This document shows positions 16,679 through 26,605 of a stretch of DNA of 60,662 bases, one piece after another. Position 1 is the stretch's first letter, and every line of letters begins with the position of its first letter. Source of the stretch: Sphingobacteriales bacterium. GTDB taxonomy: Bacteria > Bacteroidota > Bacteroidia > AKYH767-A > OLB10. The stretch is from positions 1 through 60,662 of the forward strand of contig JAJTFW010000026.1 of NCBI GenBank assembly GCA_021299095.1, in the 5' to 3' direction. The position numbers and the translations under genes were made by a program. The notes under the pieces are model-generated. The model saw only the letters and a program-made list of their open reading frames with translations. It did no database searches and had not been told where the DNA came from.

Positions 16679-18277
16679 TTAGGCTTCTTCTTTGCTCTTG
16701 CGTTTGAATTCGGATGTGAAATGAAATTCCACATCAGGGTGGTTCTTGATCATTTGATCGAGCATCCACTGCGATTCGGCCAAATAGACCAGATTCCCAT
16801 CTTTATCCGTAGCTACCTGATGTTGCCTGAACTTAACAAGTTCATCCAGTTTTGATTTGTCCTCGGCAGTGATCCAGCAGGCCTTAAAAACATTGAGCAT
16901 ATTGAATTTACAGCTTGCCCCATACTCGTGCTCGAGCCTATACTGGATTACTTCAAACTGCAGTTCACCAACGGTGCCGACAATCTTCCGATTGCCACCA
17001 TGTTGCACAAAAAGTTGAGCGACGCCCTCGTCGGTCAGCTGGTTGATTCCCTTTTCAAGTTGTTTTGTTTTCATCGGGTCGGTATTCACCAACTCTTTAA
17101 AGATCTCGGGTGAGAAGCTGGGGATTCCCTGAAACTGCATCAATTCTCCTTCTGTGAGCGTATCACCGATTTTGAAATTACCGGAATCGTATAGTCCGAT
17201 TACATCTCCGGGAAAGGCCTCGTCAACAATATTCTTGCTCTGCCCCAAAAAGGTTGCGGGGTTGTTGAATCGGATATCCTTGTCCAATCGAACATGGTGG
17301 TAAAATTTACCACGTTCAAATTTTCCACTGCAAACTCTTAGAAAGGCAATTCGGTCACGGTGACGGGGGTCTAGGTTTGCATGTATTTTAAAAACAAAAC
17401 CCGTAAAGGGCTTGTCATCCGGTTTTACTTCCCGTTTATCGGTTGGGCGACTACCCGGCATAGGAGCGATTTCAATGAAGGTGTCAAGCAATTCCCTCAC
17501 TCCGAAATTGTTGATTGCTGATCCGAAAAACACCGGAGCCAGTGAGCCGGCCGCATAACTGTCGCGGTCAAAGGGTTCATATACGCCTTCAATGAGGTCG
17601 ATGTCTTCGCGAAGTTGGGCCGCATAGGGTCCTGCAATTTGATCGATTTGGGGGTCGTTGAGGCTGTTGATGCGAAGACCCTCAGGCTTTTTCGTGCTAC
17701 CCGGAATAAAAGCATACAAGCTTTTGTCGTATAGGTTGTATACGCCTTTGAAGGTCTGTCCTATGCTGATTGGCCAACTCAGAGGCCGAACTCGGATATT
17801 CAGTTTTTGCTCCAGTTCATCAAGCAGATCGAATGGGTACTTTCCCTCACGGTCCATCTTGTTGACAAAAATGATGACCGGAGTGGACCGCATCCTGCAT
17901 ACCTCCATGAGTTTGAAGGTCTGCTCCTCGACACCTTTTTGGCAGTCAACGACCAAAATGACACTGTCAACAGCCGTCAGTGTGCGATAGGTGTCTTCTG
18001 CGAAATCTTTGTGACCCGGTGTGTCCAGCAGTGTAATGAGGGTGTCGTTGTACTCGAAATTCATGACGGAGGTAGCTACCGAGATGCCGCGCTGGCGCTC
18101 GATTTCCATGAAGTCGGACGTGGCGCTTTTCTTGATTTTGTTTGACTTGACGGCTCCTGCAGTCTGAATGGCTCCGCCAAACAAGAGGAACTTCTCGGTC
18201 AAGGTGGTCTTGCCGGCATCGGGGTGACTGATGATCGCGAAGGTTCTGCGTCGCTTTATTTCCTGGTTCGTACTCAT
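16679..18277 (-). CDS. prfC: Peptide chain release factor 3
   Basis: GTPase that recycles RF1/RF2 from the ribosome after termination. 532 residues from [16 protein letters not shown]; the open frame to 18343 runs through the promoter. G motifs: SHPDAGKTT (G1), DTPGHKDF (G3), NKMDREGK (G4). Elongation-factor-like domains follow, ending in a lysine-rich tail. Length and order are normal. Confidence 0.95.
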   Translation of the reverse strand: MSTNQEIKRRRTFAIISHPDAGKTTLTEKFLLFGGAIQTAGAVKSNKIKKSATSDFMEIERQRGISVATSVMNFEYNDTLITLLDTPGHKDFAEDTYRTLTAVDSVILVVDCQKGVEEQTFKLMEVCRMRSTPVIIFVNKMDREGKYPFDLLDELEQKLNIRVRPLSWPISIGQTFKGVYNLYDKSLYAFIPGSTKKPEGLRINSLNDPQIDQIAGPYAAQLREDIDLIEGVYEPFDRDSYAAGSLAPVFFGSAINNFGVRELLDTFIEIAPMPGSRPTDKREVKPDDKPFTGFVFKIHANLDPRHRDRIAFLRVCSGKFERGKFYHHVRLDKDIRFNNPATFLGQSKNIVDEAFPGDVIGLYDSGNFKIGDTLTEGELMQFQGIPSFSPEIFKELVNTDPMKTKQLEKGINQLTDEGVAQLFVQHGGNRKIVGTVGELQFEVIQYRLEHEYGASCKFNMLNVFKACWITAEDKSKLDELVKFRQHQVATDKDGNLVYLAESQWMLDQMIKNHPDVEFHFTSEFKRKSKEEA

Positions 18278-18283
18278 CGCCTG

Positions 18284-18291
18284 CAAAGGTA
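18284..18291 (-). promoter_or_regulatory. Promoter -7 element of prfC
   Basis: TACCTTTG on the minus strand, 6 nt before the prfC ATG at 18277, so the transcript should be leaderless or nearly so. Confidence 0.6.
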
Positions 18292-18324
18292 GGCTATGTG
18301 GCGACTGAGGAGGTGCAGATGATT

Positions 18325-18332
18325 TACCTTTG
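18325..18332 (+). promoter_or_regulatory. Promoter -7 element of OmpH/Skp-like gene
   Basis: TACCTTTG, 17 nt before the GTG start at 18350. It forms a divergent promoter pair with prfC. Confidence 0.55.
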
Positions 18333-18349
18333 GGCAAAAACAAGCTCCG

Positions 18350-18919
18350 GTGAAACAGATCTCGCTCGCACTTAATCTCGTCCTGCTCATTGCTGTCGCA
18401 TTTTTGTACGTAAAGGTGTACAGCGAAAACGAGGAGCCGGTCATTCCCGTTTCGCGCAATGCCGCTGCTGCACGGCTGGTCTATGTGAATTCAGACAGTT
18501 TGATGGACAACTACCGGCTGTTTACGGATTTGAAAAACCGGATGGAGAAGAAGAGTGATAGCTTGGATGCAGTACTGAATGCCCGTGGACAGGCCCTTGA
18601 AAAGGAAGTGATGGACTATCAGGAGAAAGCTGCATCGATGAGCAGCGGAGAGCGTCAGCTGCGCGAGGAAGCCCTTATGCGGAAACAGCAAGCCCTGCTT
18701 GATCAGCGTGAGTCCTTATTGGAAGCCATGAAGAATGAAGAAGCTGCTCTCACCGACAGTATTTTTAATGACCTGCAGGCATTTTTGAAGAAATTCAACG
18801 CTAGGAGGGGGTATGATTATATTCTCGGTTATACCCGTGGCGGAGGTATTATGCTGGCAAATGATTCCTTGGACATCACCCGACAGGTTGTCGAGGGACT
18901 AAACAAAGAAGAAGAGTAA
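18350..18919 (+). CDS. OmpH/Skp-family periplasmic chaperone-like protein
   Basis: 189 residues starting at GTG. An N-terminal hydrophobic signal/anchor (about 5-22) is followed by the OmpH entry motif [12 protein letters not shown] and a long charged coiled-coil region (about 55-140) forming the tentacles of Skp-like trimers, then a small beta C-part ([15 protein letters not shown]). Skp chaperones outer-membrane proteins in the periplasm. Bacteroidota carry several OmpH paralogues, so which one this is cannot be decided. Tail to tail with the dNK gene (19-nt gap). Confidence 0.82.
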   Translation: MKQISLALNLVLLIAVAFLYVKVYSENEEPVIPVSRNAAAARLVYVNSDSLMDNYRLFTDLKNRMEKKSDSLDAVLNARGQALEKEVMDYQEKAASMSSGERQLREEALMRKQQALLDQRESLLEAMKNEEAALTDSIFNDLQAFLKKFNARRGYDYILGYTRGGGIMLANDSLDITRQVVEGLNKEEE

Positions 18920-18938
18920 TTGCGGGGGCTTTAAAAGG

Positions 18939-19463
18939 TCAGAAAAGGCCGTGCAACTCGCCATTGATCTTGTTGATGACCATACCGAGGTGCTCAGCGT
19001 TTTCTGCGAAATTGATATCGTCGATATCAATCACAAGTAATTTTCCGGCTTCGTACTGGGAAATCCAGGCTTCGTAACGTTCGTTCAGTCGCTTGAGGTA
19101 GTCTAGGCGGATTGAATTTTCATAGGCCCTGCCGCGTTTTTGAATCTGATTGACAAGCGCAGGAACGCTACCCCTGAGGTAAGCGTGTAGGTTGGGAGCG
19201 AATATGAATGCGTCTTCGTAAATCGTTCGATCCTGAACAACGGTTTTATTCGTCTTGCGGATTTTTAGGATCTGATTGAATCGGCTGTTCAAGAAGTAAA
19301 TCTGCAGGTTGAAAGACCAGCGCTGCATGTCCTCGTAAAAATCGTTCAGGTACGGGTTGTCATCTACATCCTCGTAATGGGGATCCCATTTGAGGTTTTT
19401 AGCAAGCAGACTGGTTAGTGTCGTTTTACCTGAGCCGATATTTCCGGCTACGGCGATGTGCAT
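18939..19463 (-). CDS. Deoxynucleoside kinase with an internal in-frame deletion
   Basis: Family role: phosphorylates deoxynucleosides for salvage. 174 residues from MHIAVAGNIGSGKTT (ATG 19463); a TTG at 19490 gives a longer but unlikely start. P-loop AGNIGSGKT (6-14), EDVDDNPY, and DRTIYEDA (78-85, ERS-type motif) are intact, and the C-terminal part from YLRGSVP on is normal. Between NLHA and YLRG (residues 94/95) the roughly 30 residues that family members carry are missing: the helix after the DRT motif and the start of the following core strand. The frame is kept. The protein may not fold, or this may be an assembly error. A TAATTTTG (19543-19536, minus) lies 72 nt upstream. Confidence 0.8.
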   Translation of the reverse strand: MHIAVAGNIGSGKTTLTSLLAKNLKWDPHYEDVDDNPYLNDFYEDMQRWSFNLQIYFLNSRFNQILKIRKTNKTVVQDRTIYEDAFIFAPNLHAYLRGSVPALVNQIQKRGRAYENSIRLDYLKRLNERYEAWISQYEAGKLLVIDIDDINFAENAEHLGMVINKINGELHGLF

Positions 19464-19581
19464 GTTTTTTTGAGTCGGTGTAGTTGCCAAGGGAATCTAA
19501 ATTATTTCAGGACCGAAAACCGGTACAAACAGGGTCAAAATTAACCTTTGGGCCGAGGGAAGCAAGCTAATGTTGATAAAA

Positions 19582-20382
19582 TCAACGGGCCATATACAGG
19601 TTCCCTCGGTACATGTACCGGCAGCGGTTGTTAATCCATTCGGTCCGTTCGGATTCTGATGGGCAGGGTAGTGCAGAGCGCTGATCAGTTCGGGTGCGTA
19701 GGTCGGTGCGGATCAGTTCTTCTCCCTGTGAAAACAAAAGTGTCCCCTCAATCAATTGACACAAAACGGGTCTGGAATAGATTGGAATACTCATGGATTT
19801 GGTGCCGAACAAGTCAAACACATGAATTAGTGAATCGTCGCGGGCGATGACCCAGTCGCGGCTTGTAGCGATTTCACGAATCTGCGGTCTGTACCCGAGC
19901 AATTGAATCAAGTCGACCGAGATGGATGCCGATTGGAGACGGGTGTCGATTTTTATCAGCGCTCCAATGATCTCGTCAAAGATCCAGATACCCTGATCCG
20001 GTGCGATGGCAGCAGCCCGTGGTTGCAAGTATCCGAGCGAACGCAAATCGATCTCCGATTGATCCACCAAGTTGTTATCTGTTATCTTGATCAGCGCAAA
20101 CTCAGCGTAAAACACAAGAATTCGCAGCGGGTTGCTCACATCAATCGAGGTCGGTGTTCCGAGGTCCTTGCGGCTGTAACGGACACCGGGTGTACCGGCT
20201 GGTGAAAATTTCTGTATTTCCGCACCTGATACAACATAGATATTCCCCATGGGATCCGAACGGAAGTCGAGAGCTTTGCCGAGATTGATGGGGTCGGATG
20301 TACTCTGCGCACGCACGTTTGTGGTTGGCAGCATGGCAAGGAGAAGTGCGACCGGCAAGTGTTTAAGCCGCAGGGATCTCAT
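19582..20382 (-). CDS. Secreted propeller-like protein of unknown function
   Basis: 266 residues from MRSLRLKHLPVALL (20382). Signal peptide about 1-25 (ending VRAQS). The rest is a series of beta-rich repeats of the NHL/6-blade type (DPMGNIYVVSG, DQGIWIFD, SRDWVIARDD) without catalytic motifs that I can recognise. Its start overlaps the end of the GH3 gene by 20 bp, so it is probably expressed with GH3. I do not know its function. Confidence 0.6.
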   Translation of the reverse strand: MRSLRLKHLPVALLLAMLPTTNVRAQSTSDPINLGKALDFRSDPMGNIYVVSGAEIQKFSPAGTPGVRYSRKDLGTPTSIDVSNPLRILVFYAEFALIKITDNNLVDQSEIDLRSLGYLQPRAAAIAPDQGIWIFDEIIGALIKIDTRLQSASISVDLIQLLGYRPQIREIATSRDWVIARDDSLIHVFDLFGTKSMSIPIYSRPVLCQLIEGTLLFSQGEELIRTDLRTRTDQRSALPCPSESERTEWINNRCRYMYRGNLYMAR

Positions 20383-21883
20383 GCAAGAGGATGTCATCAA
20401 CAGTTTGACGGTTGTTGGAAAGGCGCGGTACTTTGTGTTGCCCACCAAGTTTTTCTCTTCGCTTAAGCCAGCGGTAGAAACTACCGTCCGACATGTGTCT
20501 GATCAGAGGTGGCCCAAGGACTTTGCTCTTGTAGCGTTTCGCATCGTAATCGGAATTGAGTTCGCGAAGGGCTTCATCGAGTGTATTCGAAAATTCTGCC
20601 AGTGATGCAGGAGGCTGTTCAAACTCAATGAGCCATTCATGCGCCCCATTTTTATCTCCGCTGAAATAGACTGGTGCAGCCGTGTATTCTCGAATAACAG
20701 AGCCAGTGCTTTCACAGGCTTTATTCAGTGCCTTTTCGGCATTGTCGATGATGACTTCTTCACCGAATGCATTGATGAAGTGAGCCGTTCTTCCAGTTAT
20801 TTGAATCCGATAGGGGTTGAGCGCTGTGAAACGAATGGTGTCGCCGATCCGGTATCGCCACAAACCGGCATTCGTAGTGATGACCAAGGCGTAGTTTTCG
20901 CCAATACGTACTTCGTCAAGTGCTATGCTATTCGGGAATTCTTTTTCCCATTCTCCCTGAGGCAGGAATTCGTAATAAATCCCGTAATCAAGCATCAGGA
21001 GCATTTCTTCCGAATTGGCTTGATCCTGAATGCCGAAAAAACCTTCCGACGCATTGTAGGTTTCCAGGTAATACATGTCGGGTCTTGAAATCAGCGACTT
21101 GAATTGCTCTCTGTACGGCGTAAAATTTACAGCACCATGCACAAAGAGTTCAAGATTTGGCCAAACTTCAGATAAGTCGGTTTTTCCAGTGAGTTCAAGA
21201 ATGCGTTTGATTAATACGAGTGTCCAGGATGGAACACCGGCGATGTTGGTCACATTTTCGTGCATGGTGATTCTCGCCATGCGTTCAATCTTTTCTTCCC
21301 ATTCGTCCATGAGTGCAATGGATCGGTCGGGGGTTCTGAAAAGTTGGATCCAGAAGGGTAAGTTCTCGATCAGTATCGCGCTCAAATCGCCATAAAAAGA
21401 ATCATTGCTGAATGAATTAATCTGATGACTGCCACCAAGTGAAAGGAGTTTGCCGTTGAATAGCTGGGTATCGGGGCGGTTGTGAAAATAGAGGCAGAGT
21501 AAATCCTTGCCACCCTTGTAGTGGCAATCTTCCAAAGCCTCCGTACTGACTGGGATGAATTTGGAGCGGTCACTTGTTGTTCCACTCGATTTGGCAAACC
21601 AGCGGATCTCGCCTGGCCACAGTAGATCACGCTCACCATCCTTCAGTCGAAGTATGTAGGGCTTCAGGCTCTCATAGTCCTGAACCGGTATACGTTCGCG
21701 AAATGTGCTGGCATCGTTTATGGTCGAAAAATCAAATCGTCGTCCGAATTCGGTGTGGCGTCCAGATTTTAGCAGATTACGCAAGACATCCTGCTGCACC
21801 TCATTGGGAAACTTCATGAACAGCTCGATCTGATGAAGGCGTTGCTTCATGATCCAGGAAAAAACGGAACTGATTAGTGCCAT
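20363..21883 (-). CDS. GH3-family acyl-adenylate-forming enzyme
   Basis: 506 residues with the GH3 pattern: helical start (WIMKQRLHQIELFMK), YESLKPYILRLKDGE, the ATP loop SSGTTSDRSKFIPVS, NASEGFFGIQ, and GLWRYRIGDTIRF. Plant GH3 enzymes conjugate amino acids to acyl acids; bacterial members are widespread in Bacteroidota with unknown substrates. A TACCTTAG (21909-21902, one mismatch to the -7 element) lies 18 nt upstream. The following gene overlaps its 3' end. Confidence 0.88.
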   Translation of the reverse strand: MALISSVFSWIMKQRLHQIELFMKFPNEVQQDVLRNLLKSGRHTEFGRRFDFSTINDASTFRERIPVQDYESLKPYILRLKDGERDLLWPGEIRWFAKSSGTTSDRSKFIPVSTEALEDCHYKGGKDLLCLYFHNRPDTQLFNGKLLSLGGSHQINSFSNDSFYGDLSAILIENLPFWIQLFRTPDRSIALMDEWEEKIERMARITMHENVTNIAGVPSWTLVLIKRILELTGKTDLSEVWPNLELFVHGAVNFTPYREQFKSLISRPDMYYLETYNASEGFFGIQDQANSEEMLLMLDYGIYYEFLPQGEWEKEFPNSIALDEVRIGENYALVITTNAGLWRYRIGDTIRFTALNPYRIQITGRTAHFINAFGEEVIIDNAEKALNKACESTGSVIREYTAAPVYFSGDKNGAHEWLIEFEQPPASLAEFSNTLDEALRELNSDYDAKRYKSKVLGPPLIRHMSDGSFYRWLKRREKLGGQHKVPRLSNNRQTVDDILLHEIPAA

Positions 21884-21920
21884 GGGTGCCTATCCTCAGG
21901 CCTAAGGTAGGCAATTGAGC

Positions 21921-23612
21921 TCAACCCACTACCGGGTTTCTTCGGTTTGAAAACCAGGTTCGTATGTCTTCCAGGTTCAGGGTGTTCAGCACATGTCCTG
22001 GCCCAGCAAAGCCTTTTCTGGCAGCATACACACCAAAGCGCATATCCAATAAGCCTCCTGTATGGTGAGCGTCGGGGTTGATGGAGATTGGAATACAACG
22101 CTCGATGGCCTTTGGAAGATGGCGCCAGTCCAAATCAAGTCGATAGGGATTCGCATTGAGCTCAATGGCGACACCATGTGTTTGACAGGCGTCCAGAATT
22201 CGGTCCACATCAATCGGATACCCTTCCCGTGAAAGTAGAAGTCGGCCTGTAGGGTGGCCAAGTATACTGGTGTAGGGATTGCTGATTGCCTTAATGAGTC
22301 GTTCCGTAGCTCGTTCTTTGTCCATGCGCAATCCTGAATGAACGGAAGCGACAACAAAGTCGAAGGTTGCAAGAATTTCGTCCGGATAATCAAGGCTACC
22401 ATCAGCCAGGATATCCGATTCTATTCCGGAAAAAATATGGAAGGGTGCGAGTTTCTGGTTGAGTCGGGCGATTTCTTCCTGTTGCCTTTTTACCGATTCA
22501 ATGCTCAATCCACCTGCGTACACAGCTGTACGGCTGTGGTCGCAAACCCCGAAGTATTCCAGCCCGAGCTCAATGCATGCCTGGGCCATTTCTTCAAGAG
22601 CGTTTTTTCCATCACTGTATGTAGTATGGTTGTGTAGCGTGCCACGCATATCTTCAATCCGGATAAGACGTTCGGGGAGCGCTTGTTTTTCGAAAAAATC
22701 GAATTCGAAAACGTCTTCTCGCCATTCCGGTTCCATGAATGGCAGTTTAGCGCGCTCGTACAAGTCCTCCTCGGTTTTTACCAATTTGAGGGTTGCTTGG
22801 TCAGTGCCCTGCATGCGCGTCTGGATGTTCATGACATGTCCTTCGTTTCCTGTGTATAGCCAGAGATGATAAGCGAGCTCATCTTGGGGTATTGGAATGA
22901 AGATTAACGGCAGACCATCAATGTGTGCGTTTATCCGACCTTCCTCGTCTGTAGCAAATTCAATCTTGTTCAGGTTCAGGTTCTCGGTTAATGCCGGGAA
23001 CAAATCACGCGCGACCAGTAGCTTGGCCTCCTGCACCGTTTCGCATTTGCGTCTCATTTCACCAGCCAGATGTACTTCTACATGTGGATGAGAAGAGGCC
23101 AATGCACTAAGAAATGAATTCAGGATTCTCTCTGCCTTGGCATAGTGAAAATGTCCTTCGTGCATGAGATTGTATGCCACCGACTGGCGGATGGTTTCCT
23201 GTGATTTACTGCCAAATCCCTTTAACTCGATGAGGCGATTTTCCTCGCAGGCATACAGCAATTCTCCAGGTGATTCGATTCCCAGTTCCCGCCAAAGGGT
23301 TTTCACCTTCTTAGGCCCCAATCCTTTGATGTTGAGTATTCGTGCTACACCCGGCGGTGTTTTCCTTCGCAGGTCTTCAAGTTCAGAAAACGTGCCTATG
23401 CTATTCATCTCAGCAATCTTCTGGGCAATGCTTTTTCCGATTCCTTCGGTGCCTTCCAATTCTTCGATTGTCATTTGTTCCAGTGGTTCGCTCAGTCGTT
23501 CAATGCGCTGGGCGGCACGGAGCAGCGATTTCGTTTTGAAAGGATTTTCATCATGGAGATCCATGAGTTCTGCTGCTTCCTCAAGGAGCAAGGCGATTTC
23601 CGAATTCCGCAT
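21921..23612 (-). CDS. polX: PolX-family protein with PHP domain; polymerase active site degenerate
   Basis: 563 residues from MRNSEIALLLEE (23612). Domains in order: helix-hairpin-helix (about 45-140, with EGIGKSIAQKIAE and IKGLGPKKV), a PolX nucleotidyltransferase-like domain (about 155-315), and a PHP phosphoesterase domain (about 330-560). PHP metal motifs look complete: LHNHTTYSDG, VCDHS, ESDIL, ASVHSG, GHPTGRLL and NPDAHHTGG. In the polymerase domain GEMRR (184-188) is followed by QEAKL where PolX enzymes have the G-D-x-D catalytic pair, so synthesis is unlikely. It may act as a nuclease only. ATG at 23612 lies 4 nt after a -7-like element. Confidence 0.85.
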   Translation of the reverse strand: MRNSEIALLLEEAAELMDLHDENPFKTKSLLRAAQRIERLSEPLEQMTIEELEGTEGIGKSIAQKIAEMNSIGTFSELEDLRRKTPPGVARILNIKGLGPKKVKTLWRELGIESPGELLYACEENRLIELKGFGSKSQETIRQSVAYNLMHEGHFHYAKAERILNSFLSALASSHPHVEVHLAGEMRRKCETVQEAKLLVARDLFPALTENLNLNKIEFATDEEGRINAHIDGLPLIFIPIPQDELAYHLWLYTGNEGHVMNIQTRMQGTDQATLKLVKTEEDLYERAKLPFMEPEWREDVFEFDFFEKQALPERLIRIEDMRGTLHNHTTYSDGKNALEEMAQACIELGLEYFGVCDHSRTAVYAGGLSIESVKRQQEEIARLNQKLAPFHIFSGIESDILADGSLDYPDEILATFDFVVASVHSGLRMDKERATERLIKAISNPYTSILGHPTGRLLLSREGYPIDVDRILDACQTHGVAIELNANPYRLDLDWRHLPKAIERCIPISINPDAHHTGGLLDMRFGVYAARKGFAGPGHVLNTLNLEDIRTWFSNRRNPVVG

Positions 23613-23616
23613 GCAA

Positions 23617-23624
23617 CGAAGATA
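23617..23624 (-). promoter_or_regulatory. Probable promoter -7 element of polX
   Basis: TATCTTCG on the minus strand (one mismatch to TAnnTTTG), 4 nt before the ATG at 23612. Confidence 0.4.
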
Positions 23625-23683
23625 AAGCTGCATTTGCAACAATCTCCCTACATTCGGGATATCACATTTTCAAATTGCAGCCA

Positions 23684-24766
23684 ATGCCTTCTTCTATCCG
23701 TCTCGGTACCATCAAAGGGATAATCGTTACCGTTCATTGGACTTTTTTCCTGTTGTTGGTATGGATTGTTGGTAAGACACTGATGGATGGTTCCGGAACA
23801 AATGCTGCTTTGTTTGAGTTGGGGCTGGTGCTTGCCGTTTTTACCTGTGTTGTGTTACACGAATTCGGTCACGCATTGACTGCACTTCGATTTGGTGTCA
23901 AAACACGGGATATCACATTGTTGCCCATTGGAGGGGTTGCTCGGCTTGAGCGTATTCCAGAAAAACCGATTCAGGAATTTCTGGTAGCGATTGGCGGTCC
24001 AGCTGTCAATGTTGTCATCCTGATTGTGCTTGTTCCGCTCCTGCTGATTTTTGATCTGTTTCCGCTGAAAATGACACCTGCGGGTGTTTCATGGGCGGAC
24101 TTTTTCTCACAATTGGTAATCGTGAATGTGGTGCTGGTTGTGTTTAATCTTATCCCCGCATTCCCCATGGATGGAGGGCGCGTGCTTAGGTCTTTATTGG
24201 CTATTCGGATGGGACGGGAGCGCGCTACACGCATAGCGGCTACAACCGGTCAGGTATTTGCTGTCGGATTTGTCTTGGCCGGATTGGCCTACAATCCCAT
24301 GCTTGTTTTGATTGGTGTATTTGTGTTTTTCGGTGCGCAATCCGAGTTGCGTTCGGTCCTTGAGGACGCGGCTTTTAAAAAGCAATCGGTAGGCTTACTG
24401 ACGATGCGGAAATTCGATTCAGTTGGTCCTGAGGATGCGTTATCCATAGCAGCAAATCATTTGCTGGCAGGATATGCGACCGATTTTCTGGTTCTTGAGC
24501 AGGGTGTTCCTGTGGGTGTACTCAAGCGTGATCAACTGTTGCGTGCTTTTGCAAATCAGGAAATGCATCAATTGTATGTAAGAGAAGTGATGCAGCCGAA
24601 TCCGCCGGTTCTCGATGCCAGACAGCCATTGGACCAGGCTTGGCTTATGATGCGTGAGGGCGCATGGCCATTACTTCCTGTATTTGAAAACGGACTCTTG
24701 TGTGGAATTCTAACCTCTGACAACCTGTCGGATTATTTCGCACTGAAAATGACTGCTGTGCGCTGA
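23684..24766 (+). CDS. Site-2 protease family (M50) membrane protease with CBS domains
   Basis: 360 residues from the ATG at 23684; the TTG 9 nt upstream is less likely. About six transmembrane helices hold the zinc motif HEFGH (59-63) and the second ligand motif FPMDGGRVLR. After residue about 225 come two CBS-like modules (DALSIAANHLLAG, then REVMQPNPPVLDARQPL), which often sense adenine nucleotides. Such proteases (SpoIVFB/Rv-type) cut transmembrane substrates such as anti-sigma factors; the substrate here is unknown. It faces sppA with one base between stops. Confidence 0.88.
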   Translation: MPSSIRLGTIKGIIVTVHWTFFLLLVWIVGKTLMDGSGTNAALFELGLVLAVFTCVVLHEFGHALTALRFGVKTRDITLLPIGGVARLERIPEKPIQEFLVAIGGPAVNVVILIVLVPLLLIFDLFPLKMTPAGVSWADFFSQLVIVNVVLVVFNLIPAFPMDGGRVLRSLLAIRMGRERATRIAATTGQVFAVGFVLAGLAYNPMLVLIGVFVFFGAQSELRSVLEDAAFKKQSVGLLTMRKFDSVGPEDALSIAANHLLAGYATDFLVLEQGVPVGVLKRDQLLRAFANQEMHQLYVREVMQPNPPVLDARQPLDQAWLMMREGAWPLLPVFENGLLCGILTSDNLSDYFALKMTAVR

Positions 24767-24767
24767 A

Positions 24768-26540
24768 TCAGCGAAGCCTGACTTGCACGGGAGAATAAGC
24801 CTGTATTCCTCTTCTGCGCAGGATCTTTTCACTCTCGAGGATGTAGGCATTCGATTCAGGTACTGTGTTTCCTAATATGTGAATACGCGCTTCAGTACCC
24901 ATATTTTGTAACATCACCTCAAATAAGGGCTTTTGAGCTGGTAACTCCCGGATGCGGTAGTCTTTCAGTTTGGCAAGTTTTGCGGCCAGTTTAATGGCTG
25001 TATCTAATCCACCCAACTCATCCACAAGGCCGATGGCTTTGGCGGTACTGCCAGGCCAAACTCGACCCTGTCCTATGCTATCAACTTGTGAAACACGCAT
25101 CTTGCGGCCGTCGGCAACACGCTTGGTGAAAACTGCGTAAACATTGTCTACCTGTTGTTGGATGATGAGTCTTTCCTGTTCTGTCATCGGTCTTGTCATG
25201 CTTCCGATATCCGTCATGGGTCCGGTTTTGTATGTATCGGTAGTGATTCCAAGCTTATTGCGCAGCATATCCTCGGCGTTGAACATCAGTCCAAATACCC
25301 CGATCGAACCAGTTATGGTGTTCGGTTGTGCAACGATTTTATCGGCAGCGCAACTGATATAGTAGCCACCTGAAGCAGCAACATCGCCCATGGATACAAC
25401 CAGTGGTTTTGCTTTCTTGGCAAGCAAGGTTTCGCGCCAAACCTCTTCAGAGGCCAATGCATCGCCTCCGGGAGAATTCACACGCAAAACGATGGCCTTT
25501 ACTTTTTTATCTTCCCGTGCTTTACGGATGGTTTCCGCAAGGTCGTCGGTGTAAATGCCATCACCTTCGCCAGAGCCATTGGCTATTTCACCGACAGCGT
25601 AAATTACCGCAATTTTATCGCGGGAGGTAGATTTCGTCGTACGGGGATCGGACGCATCTGCATAGCTATCAAGGCTGATCAGGTTGGCGTCGGCGTCTTT
25701 TCCAATCTTACAAGCTCTTTTCAGTATAGCCATGAACTGATCACGATAAATCAGGTTGTCAAGTAACCGCTCATTTATGGCATCATCGGGCGAACGAAGA
25801 GATAAACTATCTGAGATACCCTCTAGTGCCTCGGGTGAAATCTTTCTGCTGCTTCCAATGTCCTTTTTCATCTGCGCCCAAATGGGTTCGATGAGTTCGG
25901 CCATTTGGCGACGGTTTTCATCACTCATTTTGTCGAGCAAGTAGGGCTCCACAGCACTTTTGAATTTTCCATGCCGGATGATTTGGGGTTTGATTTCGAG
26001 TTTTTCGAGCGTCCCTTTGAAAAACATGATTTCGGCAGCAAGACCATTGAGCATAAGGTCACCTTGTGGATTCATAAAAATGGAATCGGCAACCGAGGCC
26101 ATGTAGTACGCGCCTTGACTATAATAATCGGCATAGGCGTAAATGAACTTGCCTGTCTTGCGAAAGTCGACCAATGCATTTCGAACGGTTTGGGCAGTTG
26201 CCATTCCGGAGCTGATGCTCGTGAAATCGAGAAAAATACCTTTGATACGATCGTCCGCTGCCGCTTTGTCAATGCAGTCCAGCAGGTCATTCAGTCCAAT
26301 TTTTTTATTCACGTCAAACGAGGTGAAGTCAAAACCATCCAGTGGATTATCGCTGGTGCGGTCTTCAATGGGTTCCTCAAGCGTAAGGTGGAGCACACTC
26401 TTATCCTCTACCTGCGACTCACTGTCACCACCCAACGCTACGAGTGCCGAAATGAATATGAAGAAAAGGAAAGAGAGTATCAGCAGTCCGACAATTGTTC
26501 CAAGTGCGGAAGCAAGCAGTGTTTTAAAGAATTGACGCAT
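24768..26540 (-). CDS. sppA: Signal peptide peptidase SppA, 67-kDa type
   Basis: Membrane-bound serine protease with a Ser-Lys dyad that degrades cleaved signal peptides. 590 residues from MRQFFKTLLAS (26540). One N-terminal transmembrane helix (about 12-35) is followed by two tandem S49 domains. Predicted Lys is K194 in GKFKSAVEP (N-domain); predicted Ser is S390 in GDVAASGGYY (C-domain). Both are present, and the length matches the long E. coli-type enzyme. Confidence 0.94.
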   Translation of the reverse strand: MRQFFKTLLASALGTIVGLLILSFLFFIFISALVALGGDSESQVEDKSVLHLTLEEPIEDRTSDNPLDGFDFTSFDVNKKIGLNDLLDCIDKAAADDRIKGIFLDFTSISSGMATAQTVRNALVDFRKTGKFIYAYADYYSQGAYYMASVADSIFMNPQGDLMLNGLAAEIMFFKGTLEKLEIKPQIIRHGKFKSAVEPYLLDKMSDENRRQMAELIEPIWAQMKKDIGSSRKISPEALEGISDSLSLRSPDDAINERLLDNLIYRDQFMAILKRACKIGKDADANLISLDSYADASDPRTTKSTSRDKIAVIYAVGEIANGSGEGDGIYTDDLAETIRKAREDKKVKAIVLRVNSPGGDALASEEVWRETLLAKKAKPLVVSMGDVAASGGYYISCAADKIVAQPNTITGSIGVFGLMFNAEDMLRNKLGITTDTYKTGPMTDIGSMTRPMTEQERLIIQQQVDNVYAVFTKRVADGRKMRVSQVDSIGQGRVWPGSTAKAIGLVDELGGLDTAIKLAAKLAKLKDYRIRELPAQKPLFEVMLQNMGTEARIHILGNTVPESNAYILESEKILRRRGIQAYSPVQVRLR

Positions 26541-26556
26541 GGGATTTGTGTATGTG

Positions 26557-26564
26557 CAAATATA
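26557..26564 (-). promoter_or_regulatory. Promoter -7 element of sppA
   Basis: TATATTTG on the minus strand, 16 nt before the sppA ATG at 26540. Confidence 0.55.
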
Positions 26565-26605
26565 CGAGGGCACGGTCTAAACCATGGGCTGATGTTTGCA
26601 TTGAC

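Noticed and set aside
26143-26535. Long open frame on the plus strand opposite sppA
   Set aside because: It lies entirely inside a well-supported gene, has a composition typical of an antisense shadow and has no promoter.
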